This document shows positions 1 through 11,749 of a DNA stretch of 64,000 bases, piece after piece. The number at the start of each line of letters is the position of its first letter. Position 1 is the stretch's first letter. The DNA is from Hofstenia miamia (taxonomy: Eukaryota; Xenacoelomorpha; Acoela). The stretch is taken from NCBI GenBank assembly GCA_004352715.1, contig SCFE01000049.1, positions 670,510 through 734,509 on the forward strand. The letters run 5' to 3'. Made by a program: the position numbers and the translations under genes. The notes under the pieces were generated by a model that did no database searches, was not told the origin of the DNA, and worked only from the letters and a program-made list of their open reading frames with translations.

Positions 1-18
1 ATATATATATATATATAT
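1..18. repeat. (AT)n microsatellite at window edge
   Basis: Simple AT dinucleotide run, truncated by the window start. Similar AT tracts recur at 3368, 4782, 9693 and 11285. Confidence 0.9.
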
Positions 19-133
19 CCCGATTTTGGCTATTGGTAATGCAAAAACGTTGTTATCTTTTTTCTAATATTAAACGGAATATTTCGTGCTCAACTCATTT
101 TAAGATCAAGTTAACTCTTCAAATCATTGGTCA

Positions 134-316
134 TTGGTATTATTATGTCTAAGTTATGGCTCAATTGTAATGGAATTATCCCCCTTCATAATTGACAGGT
201 TAGAAGCCTTTCAACATAGATGCTTTAAGTGGATAATACCATTACTTGATTATAAATCACAATTAATGTGCTTCCCTAGTCTAACAAACTTTGTTAAACT
301 TGAAAAAAATTTATGA
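134..316 (+). pseudogene. possible non-LTR retrotransposon RT scrap
   Basis: A 60-codon open stretch reads YGSIVMELSPFIIDRLEAFQ followed by HRCFKWI. This resembles the pattern seen near the end of LINE reverse transcriptase domains (YGS..W.P....I..LE..Q.R..R.I). No catalytic motif, start or flanking coding sequence is visible, so at most it is a short relic. The resemblance could be chance in AT-rich DNA. Confidence 0.3.
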
Positions 317-3300
317 AAATTGTAAAAACTTAGTAAAAATTTAAGAAAATTGAAAATTGATAAAAATTTAAAAAACAATTAAAGTACTTCTTTAATATAT
401 CCAATTTTTACAAAGTTTAAAGTACTTGATAAAAATTTAGGAAACAAATACTTTACTTGAAAATGTCCATGATCTTAAAAGATCTTGAATGTTTCTTTAA
501 GTAATTTATTAGTTGAATAAGGCATTTCCCTCTGTATATAAAATCACTATACAAATAAATAAACATAACTAACAAAGAAAAAATTTTAGAATCTTAAAAT
601 TCCACATAACTAAGAAATTGATTGTGCACGGATAAATTGTCTAGTTTCAAATGGCATCAATGGCCAGATCTGCCACCTAGCGAATGAATATTGAAGATTC
701 TATAATAAAAAGTCCGATCAAATGGAAACTAAAAACAACCATACACTTTGTTACATTTGAAAAATTTTTCTCTAAAAATGCCATGGTACAAAATAATAGG
801 CTCCCGAATTTTAAATATCTTGTTAGACCCCACTAAGAATTAAATTATTTCAGAAATGAAAATGAATTTAAAAATACATTTTGAATGTTCTATAAAATTA
901 TATTACACAGCCCTTGTTTAATGTGCAACTTGACTTTATGTACATATGCTTACTAACAACTACTATTGAGGTCAGAACGTTACATATTTCATATTCATGA
1001 CGTACTCTAAAATGCATTTCATTTTGAAGTAAACATTTGCTTGTCAAGAAAATATGATTGAATATCATTAAATTCCACAGAAAAAAACTTATTTAGTGCT
1101 AAAAATTTTATTAATGGACATTAATTATGTTTGTTAATGAACAATTTAAGTAAATATTTTTAAGTTTTTAGATATTTACTGGTTTCACTTCATTATGTAT
1201 AAATTGAAATACGAATTTTCGCATGTAAAACAAATTGATTACTTTGAATAATGCAATTTGCAGTTTTAAAAATCCTTTGCAATATACTGTAAATATTAAT
1301 AAACAAGAAAAAGAGAATGAAACATTGAAATATGAATACATATAGAAAAAAGCACCGAAATTAACATATTCTATGAATGTTCCATTGATGATAACAGAAC
1401 ATCATTATTCTAACTGTCGACCTTAGCATTGCAGGATTTGATAGTCTAGTGCAAATATACTGGGATGGGTCTTTTAAATGATTCATGGCGAATTGAAAAC
1501 ATCGAGGTAAATATTCATTGCAATTGAACCTTCATAAATACATCTGTTGTTCGTTCTTTTGAATGAAGATGATTCACTTCGTGTCTATCGTTTTATTAAT
1601 GCAACATTTATTGACAAATGGCTATTGTATTTTCATCGTCTTTAAACATCTAAATATTTTTCTAAGACAGTTCAGTATTGTCCCAATATGATATAGAATT
1701 TATATTTAATATTATAATTGCATAAAGTCAAATTGTAACAACAATATAGAAATATGAAGAGAAATATTAAGAAAATATTAACTGTTAAAAATAAGAAATG
1801 TTTAAATTTGAAAGTAATGATCCTATTACTCAAATCATTTGCGCTGATAGTGATACAATATTATAAATGAATATAAAATGGTTGTGGAAGTTCCATTCAT
1901 ATTAAGCATTAAGCAAAAAAGCTATAAATAGCAGTGATTGCTAACAGTATCGTAAAATTTCGGAAATCTGGATTAGCCAATTGGTTTGTAAATATCAACC
2001 GCTCATATTTGAATATACTCTAATCTCATTTAAGTGTAAAAATTCGAATAGAAAACGTAACTTAATATTTCTAGTATGCTAATCTAATGTAGCATTTCAA
2101 TTAATCCATATTAGAGAGCTTGGATAACAAGGCATCAAAAAATACGGCCCACAAATGAAAACATTGAAAGCAGTTTTGTTTTTGAACTATTTTAATTCAT
2201 ATCTCAATTAATAATTTGAAAATTTAGAAAAGGTTTTAAAGAAGGGCATTTTCAGCAACATAGGTCAAATGGTAAAGATTCTTCAAAATGTCATTGCAAA
2301 TGAGATACTAAAATTATTTACTAAATTAGTATATTTACTATTTAAATACGGAAGCATATTAACCAACGTGTTCTAATGGTGGATATTTTTCAGGTAAAAA
2401 ATTAATGATTCAGGTAAACCAAAATTTTATAACATTGGTTTTGATTAAATCTGCATAATTGCAAGTTTTTGTGCGAACACATTCCCTGACACGTGCTGCA
2501 CCTCCTTGTGTTGGTTTTATACCACCCCATTCATATGCACTCAGCTATGCAAAGTAGTAAAAAAATATAGATGACTAATATAGATACGCTGTGGCCATGT
2601 AAATTATTTATGTGGTATATTATAGAAATTAGTATCTAAAAAACAAATGTCGAAGTATTTGTCTTTACACTATTTTATGTATAAATATGCAATTATTTAC
2701 TACTTTTCCCGGAAAAAAATTATTCAAGAAATATATTTAGTTGGACAAAATAGGACGAAGGCTTTTGAAAATGCTACAATCATAAATTTTCGTCTGACCA
2801 TTGGCGTCATATATGATTCCAGTTAACAATGATCATTCGAGCATATTTTACATACCCTTAAGCAAAATTACCAAATAAACCTCTTTAGAAGAACATTTTT
2901 CGGTATAAAAAATTAGTGCCGTACGCAAAGGGAGGGGCCGTGCTGGAATGCCTCCAAAATATTTAAACAAACTTAAAAATAAAGTCCAGAATTGCATTTT
3001 AGATTGCATTGGATTACTATTGAGATGTGCCCCCGTCGACATTTTGCAATGGTCACATACTCTGCTGTTATTTTAGGAAGTAACGAAATGTATTTGATAT
3101 TGGACTTGGTTCTGTTCTGGCGAATAGACTATTCTATCTACACACATTTGATAATGTATTTGCGATATAATTGTTTAATTAAAATTAGAATTTATTTAGT
3201 ATGCTTGATATTGTTGATATATCGAATTTTGCCTTAATCAGTAAGCGAAAACAGTCTGAATTTCAATGTCTACAGTGTATCTAATTTTTAATAGAAATGT

Positions 3301-3367
3301 CCACAGCGTATCTATATTAATCAAGAATCTCCTGCGTATCAATAAATCAGAAAAAAGCGTCACGTAT

Positions 3368-3394
3368 CTATATATATATATATATATATATATA
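3368..3394. repeat. (TA)n microsatellite
   Basis: About 13 uninterrupted TA units. Confidence 0.9.
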
Positions 3395-3711
3395 GTCGCG
3401 GCCAAAAGTCTGAATCCAACTACCCTATCTAGAATAACTTTTACGAATTCATTAAAATGACAACAATTTTAGAAGCAATGCTTATTTACCTTAAAAGGAA
3501 ATTAAACATTACAAAACTATTTTTTCATCCTCATTTCAGACAAATGCATGTACTGTGTTCAAATCACTGACATCAGTACTATAAATAGAATGAGCCCGTA
3601 TTTGATCGTAATAACGAAGTTATGGGAAGCAAATGATGAAAATTTTAGAAATTTTGTTAAAAAAAATCAAAAACCTAAACCACAAGAAATAGTATAGGCG
3701 GACTCTATTGC

Positions 3712-3945
3712 GGCGTTATTGTACTTTAGGGGACCCAGTTTGAGTGACGTCATAAAATGGGTATAAAACTCTAACCCTAACCCCAATCCCTACCCCAAAA
3801 CTTAAAAATTTTGCAAAAAATTAATCAACAAGATGAAATGCAATATAATTGCATTGGTTGGGGAGTAGGGTTAGGGTTAAGGTTAGAGTTTAATACCCAT
3901 TTTATGACGTCACTCAAACTGGGTCCCCTAAAGTACAATAACGCC
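3712..3945. mobile_element. fold-back MITE with ~85-bp inverted arms
   Basis: The left arm (3712-3797) contains GGCGTTATTGTACTTTAGGG, then GACCCAGTTTGAGTGACGTC; the right arm (about 3860-3945) is its near-perfect reverse complement. The loop is about 60 bases. Inside each arm the sequence becomes CTAACCCTAACCCC-like. There is no ORF. Read inward, the right outer edge is CACTATAGGGCGTTATTG, which resembles CACTA-type termini; the left edge (CTATTGCGGCG) matches less well. I could not define a clean target-site duplication. Most likely a non-autonomous DNA transposon able to form a long hairpin. Confidence 0.75.
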
Positions 3946-4781
3946 CTATAGTGTACAAGACTGATTTTGAAGGGAAAACTAAAGATTTAAAACATGAAGA
4001 CACAATGTAATTAAAATCTCGAAAACCATTTTTGCATAAATGGGTATGCATTGCTGAACAATGCATTTCTTAGCTGTAAGAACACACAAAATAAAGTAAA
4101 ATAACGCCAACTTAAGTGCCGATAACTATTTAGATATTGAGAAATCAAAAAATCCAAGACGTTAGTTTTGCTTAAAATAAAAATTGATCTAGAATCATGT
4201 ATAAAATTCTTAGTTACTTTTTTCCTTCAAAATCAAAGTGTTGTACATATGTACATAACATGTATCTAATATTAGATCCAACAAATATTTAAATATAGTA
4301 CTACTCACATGTATTATGTTGTAATTCTGCACAAACAAAGTGCCACCACTGTTCTGAACAAGGGTATTTGTCAAAAGTGCGCAATGGGTGTTATCAGCGT
4401 ATTAGTCATTGTTGAGTGCGCACAGATGGTCACCTGATGCATGACGTAATGGGGGTATTTGCAACCAACGCATTCCGACTATTTGTTAATTCGCCACTTG
4501 TTAATTCTATTAGGTTGCGACACCAGACACTGGAAATAATTTATTGAAATATATTTTGAACCAAAAATAAATTATTTTTATTTTAAGAACAAAAAATAAA
4601 TAATTGCAATTATTATTATTTTTTTGCAATTATTTTCAAAATTACAGCACACAAGATAAAAACATTATTCAATGATTTTCAACTAAAAAATTAATGCTGG
4701 ATTGTGATGGCTTTAAATCATTTGAAGTTATCACGCATACTCAATTTGTGATTTTTTGACGTTAACTGGCCAAACTGCTTG

Positions 4782-4802
4782 ATATATATATATATATATA
4801 TA
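4782..4802. repeat. (AT)n microsatellite
   Basis: About ten AT units. Confidence 0.9.
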
Positions 4803-5162
4803 ATTAAATATATTTACAATAGACTACACTTTATATATTTTAATATTGCATGCTCTTAAAATAAGTTCAATGATATCATGCTTAGTTGTTTATTCAATAA
4901 TTGATCTTTGTTTGATTGTTTAATTATTAATGCTTCTCCTATTTTCATTCAACCATTTAGTTGCTATTAAGAATTATTTTTTGTGTTCAAACCGAGTAAA
5001 ATTTTCAAATTAAAAAAATTATAAACAATTAATAATTGATCCGTACATTTATATGTAATGTATTTTGCTGCTACTATCCATTGCAGTTGTACAACTAGTC
5101 TATACTATATATAATGAATTTATAGTGTCAGCTACATGAATAATTTTCAATATTTTGTAGAA

Positions 5163-8100
5163 ATGTATACTGACAGAAGAAAACGGCTTAAGGATAAACC
5201 TAGCATGACACGTCCTTATTCAAAATCTTCGCGAAAGAAAATTGATTCAAATTCGTCTTCATCTGAAGAATTTTCTGATCACATAGCTGCAAATCCGGTA
5301 CTTTAATATACTTATATTATATTATTTTGCAATATTATTATAGGTTGAATCACTGATAGATAGTACTGGGATCAATTTCTCCCCTATTCGCTGCTCAACC
5401 CCGATTCCTGAAGAAACCCCTCCCTTTATTGAAACATCAACATCTCTATCGGATACTGAGAATATCCACGATTTAAATGCTGAAAATGATTTTCTTTTTG
5501 CTAGATCAAACATATCACTTGGAAATTTCTTGCTATTGTTTACCTGCATTGTCTCCAAGTACTCACTTTCTGATCAATGTATTGCTGATTTATTGTCATT
5601 TATTCAGAAAATACTGCCACAACCTAATTCTTGCCCTTCAGGAGATGTATTTAAGAAGCGCTTCACTCTTCAATATGAACACAATACGGCTGATTATGTT
5701 ATACTAAACATTGAAGATCAAACAAGTTCAATATTGAAGCGACTGGAAAATGTTCTAACAAAAAGTTGTATCAAAATCCCACAAGACGGTTTTCTGCATT
5801 TCATTTTAAATACTGACGGCGTTACAATTCTAAAATCCAGAAACTTATCGTATGTATTCTAGTATTAAGTTCAATTATCTTGTATTTTATTAATAATGCC
5901 AGAACTTTAAACACATAATTCTATATTTAGAGTTTGGCCTGTATGGTTGATGATAAGTGAACTTCCTGATAAAGTACGCAACTCTTTCCACAATTTGGTC
6001 TTGGCTGGGATTTGGTGTGGCCCATCAAAACCTAATTGGAACTCATTTCTAGAAAGGATTGTGTCTCAATTGCAACTCCTAAAAACAAAGGGTGTCTATG
6101 TCAACAATGTCACCTATAAATTTATTTCCTCTATATTTGTCGCAGATATGCCAGCAAAAGCATCAGCTCTAAATATTAAGCAGTTTAATGGTGCATATGG
6201 TTGCCCACTTTGCTTGTTAAGGGGTATGACATAATCATTTTGAATTTAATATCACTTTGTTAAATTACAATAAATATAATGAGTGGTTAATGTTTTTTAA
6301 ACACTAAGAAAGGTATCACACGGTTAGTCTTTTAACTATAGTGTAAAAAGTTTTTTTACTATAGTCAAAAGACTAACCATGCGGCACCCTCTTAAGCATA
6401 GCAATTTTTATTAGTGCATTCTATTTATAGGAAATCGACAATTTGATAAATGGATATACCCATTTGCGGCTAATTTTGAAATGCGATCAACTCATGAATA
6501 TTGTCGCAATGCAACAACTGCGGAAGATGAAGATTGTGTAGTATTTGGAATAAAGGGACGGTCTGCATTGTCACCAATTCTGACTGATTTGCCATTTTGC
6601 ATTCCGTTTGATTATATGCACCAAATACTTTTGGGAGTTACTCGGCAGTTGGCATTTGGTATCAAAAAATGTCTTTCTTCTTCGCAATTACAATTTTACT
6701 CTGATATTGTGGCATCAATTCCCTCAAATTTTGAGATTACTCGTTCTCCTCGGTCTTTACAAGAACTGAAGCATTGGAAGGCTTCAGAATTAAAAACATT
6801 TCTATTCTATATTGCTCCAATTGCTTTAAAACCAATTGTCAACGCTAATTTATACTCCTTATTAGCTTCGCTCAGTATTGGAATTAAATTGTTGTGTGAA
6901 TCTACACTGTCATCTCAACAGATTCAAGAAGCTAGTCATTTACTGGATTTTTTTACAAATCATTTTGTTGAATTTCTTGGAGAAGGAGCTCAGAGTTTTA
7001 ACATGCATTCTATTCGTCATTTGATATGGCAAGTAAAGAGGTAAATATTTTTTAATGTCGATCAATTATATTTTTTCTGATTTTTTATTGTGCAGAAAGC
7101 GAACTGCAATCATTTCATTAAAAATTTAAAATTATTATCTGTTTGCCTTAAGTGAACATTTTGTTTGTATATTCTACAATATTGACAATGCTGTAAATCA
7201 GCATTGGTAATTCCTTACTCATAGGAAGAAATTAGGTTAATTTAATAATCTGAGAAATATTATCTTCAGTTTTTTATGTATGAAATTTGCTATGTTAATA
7301 CATTAGTGAGAAAATGAAATAACAAATTTTGACATTTCTTTATCATATAGAAAAGCATCTACGATCAATCCCTGTCAGGAAGGTTTTGTCTCAAATTCCG
7401 CTATTACATATATGTCATTGTTATAAAGCATGTAATGAACTTGTCAGTTGAATTATCCAAAACACTTATTTTAAAGCAAATAAATTTAGTTTTCCTCCGC
7501 TTAGTGGTATGCAATAGAAATGATTCAAATTTCTTGAGATGAAAAGACATTAATCAATATTTGTCATGTTGATTAATTTCGTTTCAGCTAATGCGATCTA
7601 TTTCATTACCATAAGATATTTCAAACATTTATGGGACTGTACTATCTAATATATTGTCAGTACTTCTTTTAAAATCTTTATAGGTATGGTCCATTGTGGA
7701 CGCATTCTGCAATGGCATTTGAGTCTGCCAACCATTTTCTGGCTAAGACGATTGTTGGTTCTACTGTGAATTTTCATAAACTTATAGTAGAAAGATACCT
7801 CCGATCAAAATCAATTCGAAGTACAATTATTCGTGAGGATATTCTTGCTGAAAATATACAAAAGTTTATTGGTTATTATCACATTAATACCAAATCGCAT
7901 ACACGATCATTGCCATTTGTTATCACGGTTTTGGAGGACCACTGCAATATATTAGACTATACTCTGCATGGTCGACACGTATCTGAAGCTGGAATTGTGT
8001 TTCATTCATTTTTGTACACTAAGCGCAGATCTAGTTGTAACTATGTTGTGCAGTATTTGAATGATGGCTTCCAGTATGGAGAGATCTTAGCGTTTTATAA

Positions 8101-8329
8101 AGAAAACGATGCTACCTTTGCCATAATTCGAACCTTTCAGCATGAAGAAATTGAGGCTCTGTTTCCATTTACACTGTCCAATGTACCCAGCTACTTTGTA
8201 AAGATTGACAAAAACATAAGTAGTATTTGTATTGTAAATACTTCCAATATTTGTACAAAATGTATTGTTATTGCCTTTGATAATTCTGTATTTTATACTC
8301 CCATTGCTACTCATTTTGAGCACTCATAG
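5163..8329 (+). CDS. CACTA/EnSpm-type transposase or domesticated derivative, five exons
   Basis: Exons inferred from reading frame and GT-AG borders: 5163-5297, 5344-5849, 5931-6223, 6431-7040, 7684-8329. They sum to 2190 nt, a continuous frame of 729 aa plus TAG. The start is the first ATG of a basic Ser/Lys/Arg-rich N-terminus (MYTDRRKRLKDKP), possibly a nuclear signal. Hallmarks follow the metazoan CACTA/EnSpm transposase pattern: TDGV (Asp about 203) then VWPVWLMISELP; ADMPAKA (Asp about 286) then FNGAYGCPLC (two Cys); FGIKGRSAL; PFDYMHQILLGV (Asp about 372, His about 375); HWKASELKTFLFYIAP; and GPLWTHSAMAFESANHFL, as in DUF4218-type tails. The three acidic positions look intact. Role: DNA cleavage and strand transfer if still a transposase, otherwise an exapted DNA-binding protein. 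No flanking inverted repeats were found. Intron 1 is only 46 bp. The family call is from motif memory. Confidence 0.82.
6312..6388. repeat. small inverted repeat in intron 3
   Basis: GGTTAGTCTTTTAACTATAG (from 6322) pairs with ACTATAGTCAAAAGACTAACC (ending 6378) around a short T-rich loop. Weaker symmetry extends outward (GGTATCACACGG versus the complement of CATGCGGCACCCT). It may be a tiny MITE or a hairpin, and lies wholly within the third intron. Confidence 0.7.
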
Positions 8330-8460
8330 ACTGTTATCATATCTTTGCATTTTCTTTTCTTTATATCTTATGAATAAATCAATAGTTAATTTTCCTTAGT
8401 GTTTGTTTTCTTAGTTACAAAGAATTGAGAATACTTTTAACACAACATATGTTTTTCAGT

Positions 8461-8635
8461 ATGACGGAATCAGATGTGCAATATTTATTTTACTTCCCAG
8501 AAGATCGGACGTATACTATTGTCCACATCCGCCATTCTTCATGGCCACGTAATTTAACTACTGAGGATAAGATTTGCATGAGTACAGGAGACGTTGTTAA
8601 GCTCAGTGGTTATACTGCAAAACTCATGGCAATTG
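8461..8635 (+). CDS. possible first exon of an unrecognised gene
   Basis: ATG at 8461 opens MTESDVQYLFYFPEDRTYTI, then VHIRHSSWPRN, LTTEDKICMSTGDVVKLSGY and TAKLMAIG, ending at a GT donor (8636). The layout (a strand-rich start, a Trp-Pro, then a pre-splice GY.AKLMAIG) loosely resembles the N-terminus of animal DUF4806/BEN-type nuclear proteins, but the match is weak. It starts 131 bp after the stop of the transposase-type gene on the same strand, so it could be a second element-encoded protein or a separate gene. The next exon was not placed with confidence. Confidence 0.45.
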
Positions 8636-9692
8636 GTACAGTAATTTTATGTTTATAATATCACAGTCTTATAATAGGTACAAAAGACTCTCTACAAAAA
8701 AGAAGACTCGATTAGAGCGATTAGGTGCAACAAGGTGTCACAGAAGTTGCACTAAGAGAACCTCTTTTTTACTCCCAGTTGATAACCTATTTATTTGTTT
8801 TCAGTATTTACTACATTTGTAACAGGAGTTATAGAGAAGACCAATTTAATATTTTAATTAATACCCAAACCAGATGGAGTTCAAACCATTGATTGAGTGT
8901 ACCAACCTGAGTTCCCAATAGAAACAAGGTCACGCAGTGTTGCTACTAGCCTGTTATAGAATCTCCACCATACTGGATCTGACCAAAGGAAGTTTCATTA
9001 TCTGTAATTTAAGGAGTTGGGATCCTATTCACTGTCTCCAGTGGGTGTAAATCTAACTAGATTGTGTTAAATGTCTGTTACCTGAGACTTAAACAATTTT
9101 TAATAACAGCTATATTGTTACTAGCGAAATTATGATTACTCACTTAGGGAAATGCGCTGGGCCTCAGCAGAGAAGAGGAACCAACAGGAGTTGCAGATTA
9201 CCTACTTATAATGGTTTTAGTTTCTACCATGTCTCAATGAATGAACATTGTGGTCCTTTCTATTGGTGCTTGGTGTAATTGAATTTGTACATCAATTACC
9301 TTTGCTACAATGCTTAATAAATTGGAATCCGCTACCTGATAACAATAGTTTGTTATAACAACTAGATATAAATAACTACATGTACTTGAATATATGTAGA
9401 CAATTGATGTGGTCAGCAAAATCAATAGGTCTGGCATATTCATACAAACATACAATATTACAGACAATAGGGTGATATTAGTCACCTCATATGCGTAATA
9501 AGAATTATCCCTTAGTAATTTGGATCTAAAACAAGAACAGGTTAGCGTAAATGTAGCTGGTGAGCTATTTGAATGCATTTCTTATATAGGATGATCAAAT
9601 GATAGAAAAGTTAAGCAATGTAGAAACTCCTATTCTTAGAACTAACTTACAAGCTTAGTTTCAACAATCATGATATAAACTTTTAAGTGNAT

Positions 9693-9729
9693 ATATATAT
9701 ATACATGTATATATATATATATATATATA
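9693..9729. repeat. (AT)n microsatellite
   Basis: AT/TACATG-interrupted dinucleotide run; preceded by a single N at 9692. Confidence 0.85.
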
Positions 9730-9741
9730 GTAATCTCGCAT

Positions 9742-9982
9742 TAGTGGCTTAGCTACACAAAAATTTTTTGGAGCCCAAATATTTAATGAATTCAAAGGAA
9801 CTACAAAGTGTTTGTATTAAGACAACACCACCTGATGTATAGATGCCCATAGACACAAAAACCCATAAGGGTTGAAATAATTTTCTACAAATTGTATTAT
9901 ATTTCAACAAAAGCCTCAGCTTCAGAATCCAAACTTTGAAAATTTGGGGGCATGGCTGCTTTCGCCCCTGACTACACCTATG
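9742..9982. mobile_element. degenerate hAT-like MITE
   Basis: The left end reads TAGTGGCTTAGCTAC and the right end, reverse complemented, CATAGGTGTAGTC; both look like decayed forms of the common CAGTGGCGTAGCTA hAT terminus. Flanking 8-mers are TCTCGCAT (9734-9741) and TCTCGCAC (9983-9990), a 7/8 target duplication. About 241 bp, no coding capacity. Confidence 0.55.
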
Positions 9983-10018
9983 TCTCGCACTACTAAATGA
10001 GTGATACTAAATTTTTAG

Positions 10019-10228
10019 GAACAAGAAGAAATGATAAAACAGAAGCAAGAGGCATATCTTGAATCTATTTCAGAATATCTCGTAAATCGAAATCGACTGC
10101 AAATTTCATCATTTAGTGACTTGGTGATGTATTTGAATAAAAATGAGTCAAAGAGCAATTGGAGGAACGCTTATCGCTATGCCAAGCACGAAGCCTTCAA
10201 AAACACTTCATATTCTGAACTGCACTAG
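10019..10228 (+). CDS. possible terminal exon, unrecognised
   Basis: A TTTTAG acceptor ends at 10018, followed by an open frame EQEEMIKQKQEAYLESISEY, LVNRNRLQISSFSDLVMYLN and KNESKSNWRNAYRYAKHEAF, stopping at TAG (10226-10228). It is charged and probably helical. It may close the gene that starts at 8461, although the phase does not match that exon directly. No family recognised. Confidence 0.4.
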   Translation, partial: EQEEMIKQKQEAYLESISEYLVNRNRLQISSFSDLVMYLNKNESKSNWRNAYRYAKHEAFKNTSYSELH

Positions 10229-10383
10229 CACTATTTTTTGTTGTTATAACTTTAATAATTTGATGCTAAATCGCAGGGCCGAGCCATTGTCAAAGTAAAC
10301 CTGGATTGGGTAAATAAACTAAAGTTTGCAGCTCACTGTTTAAATTTTCAAGTAATTGTCACATCACATAGAGGCCTACGTGG

Positions 10384-10697
10384 CAGACTTGTCAACGAGC
10401 CCAGCCGAGCTTGAGCACAACATTTGATATACAATGAGCCCAAAACGAGCCTATTTTAGGCAAAGCAAGTTTATAGTTCTGCTTGTTAATTTGATTATGG
10501 AGATTTTTCTTATTTTTTGCAGTCAGTATGCCTCTCATATAATCTTATTTAAGAAATGTTTATTAAATAATAGGAAGAGCTATGTAAAAAATTACTTAAG
10601 CACAATATTTTTTAAAAAATCCCGAGTTAAAACGAGCCGAACTTACACAAAATTTAAGCAAGCCAAACTTGGAAATGTCGGCTCGTTGACAAGTCTG
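10384..10697. mobile_element. hAT MITE with perfect 8-bp TSD
   Basis: Terminal inverted repeats CAGACTTGTCAACGAGCC...GGCTCGTTGACAAGTCTG are 18 bp and perfect. The element is flanked on both sides by CTACGTGG (10376-10383 and 10698-10705), the 8-bp duplication typical of hAT elements. It is 314 bp and AT-rich inside. The 127-codon open stretch at 10434-10817 runs out of the element and is not a gene. The perfect duplication suggests a fairly recent insertion. Confidence 0.9.
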
Positions 10698-10705
10698 CTA
10701 CGTGG

Positions 10706-11336
10706 TATGTATAGATTTAGTGCAGTGCCAAATATTTCACTAAGACTCCACTTTTTACAGAAAAAACTCAACATTTCAAAGTCAACAGCAAATGTAAATA
10801 TCCACTTATCAACATAAGCTGCATTTGTTATACTTTAGCACATAGCGATATTTTAGAAAATAGGCAACGCAGGACAGTGTAAAATGCATTTCTTTTCAAA
10901 ATATTTTTAAATTTTGTACATTTTAAACAAGCAACATATATGACACGCATTAGAATAAGTCCTTCAAAAACTACTGATTGGAACTTCATTTAATTTTTGA
11001 TTGAAAGCAAAATGTATTTGTATTTATAATGAATTGTTTGAAACGACTCTGGTTTAACTTTTCGAGTAAGGTGAATGATATGTTAATATTGTATTCAGTA
11101 ATTTAGTAATAAACATTGTCACAATTGCCAGATTTTAAGATAATTTTAAAACCTCTATGGATATTTTATCATTAGATATCAAAAAATTGACGTTTGTTGT
11201 TCTACTGCTTCTATGCAAGAATAGCGTAGTTGTATTTTTTATTAAAATATGCTCAAAACTAAGGGATTAAAATGGTAAGCATAACTATATATACATATAT
11301 ATATATACATACATATACATATATACATATATACAC

Positions 11337-11384
<48 letters not shown>

Positions 11385-11746
11385 TAGACTGGTCCAAAGA
11401 CAGAAATGTTTGAGAAATTGAGATTTACATGGACGCAACTTTTCATTTTATTGCAAAAAACTTGCCCTATCAAATTTTAAGCCAAAATTTAATCACTTAG
11501 ATCGCTTAAAATATTGACTTTTATACTTTTATTCAAATTTTTAATATTACAGGCGTCTATTTGTATGCAAGGTTAATTGCACTGGGTTAGAACCGGCAAT
11601 CATGAAACTACAATTGTAAGTTAATCAGTGTGTTTCTATACATTGGTGAATATCTATTTGTAACGATAGGCCTCCTTTTAAAATTCATATAAAATCTAAG
11701 TTATACTTGATTATCAAGGTTTTTTCAAAACAAGATAGTTAACGAA
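10706..11746. other. AT-rich DNA without genes
   Basis: About 1 kb between two DNA transposons. It contains a TATACA/AT microsatellite (about 11285-11381); nothing else recognised. Confidence 0.6.
11285..11381. repeat. compound AT/TACATA microsatellite
   Basis: Alternating TATATA and ACATAT units over about 95 bp. Confidence 0.9.
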
Positions 11747-11749
11747 TTA

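Larger units (their letters stand above)
317..5162. other. AT-rich intergenic DNA, no gene recognised
   Basis: About 4.8 kb with no convincing coding region; open stretches are under 85 codons, low-complexity and without recognisable motifs. It holds AT microsatellites (about 3368-3394 and 4782-4802) and the fold-back element at 3712-3945. The last few hundred bases lie directly upstream of the transposase-type gene at 5163 and may include its promoter, but no box stands out. Confidence 0.6.
8636..10018. other. presumed intron(s)/intergenic DNA, no exon placed
   Basis: Lies between the possible exon at 8461-8635 and the open segment at 10019-10228. The two have incompatible phase, so at least one internal exon is missing if they belong together; a basic stretch at about 8677-8740 is one possibility. 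The segment holds an AT microsatellite (about 9693-9729, with a single N at 9692) and a degenerate hAT relic (9742-9982). The 114-codon antisense open stretch at 9234-9578 has no recognisable motif. Confidence 0.5.

Noticed and set aside
3760-3880. CTAACCCTAACCCC as interstitial telomere repeat
   Set aside because: Only two imperfect units per arm, inside a fold-back element; part of the MITE arms.
9234-9578. 114-codon antisense frame
   Set aside because: No motif, no start context, in AT-rich probable intron DNA.
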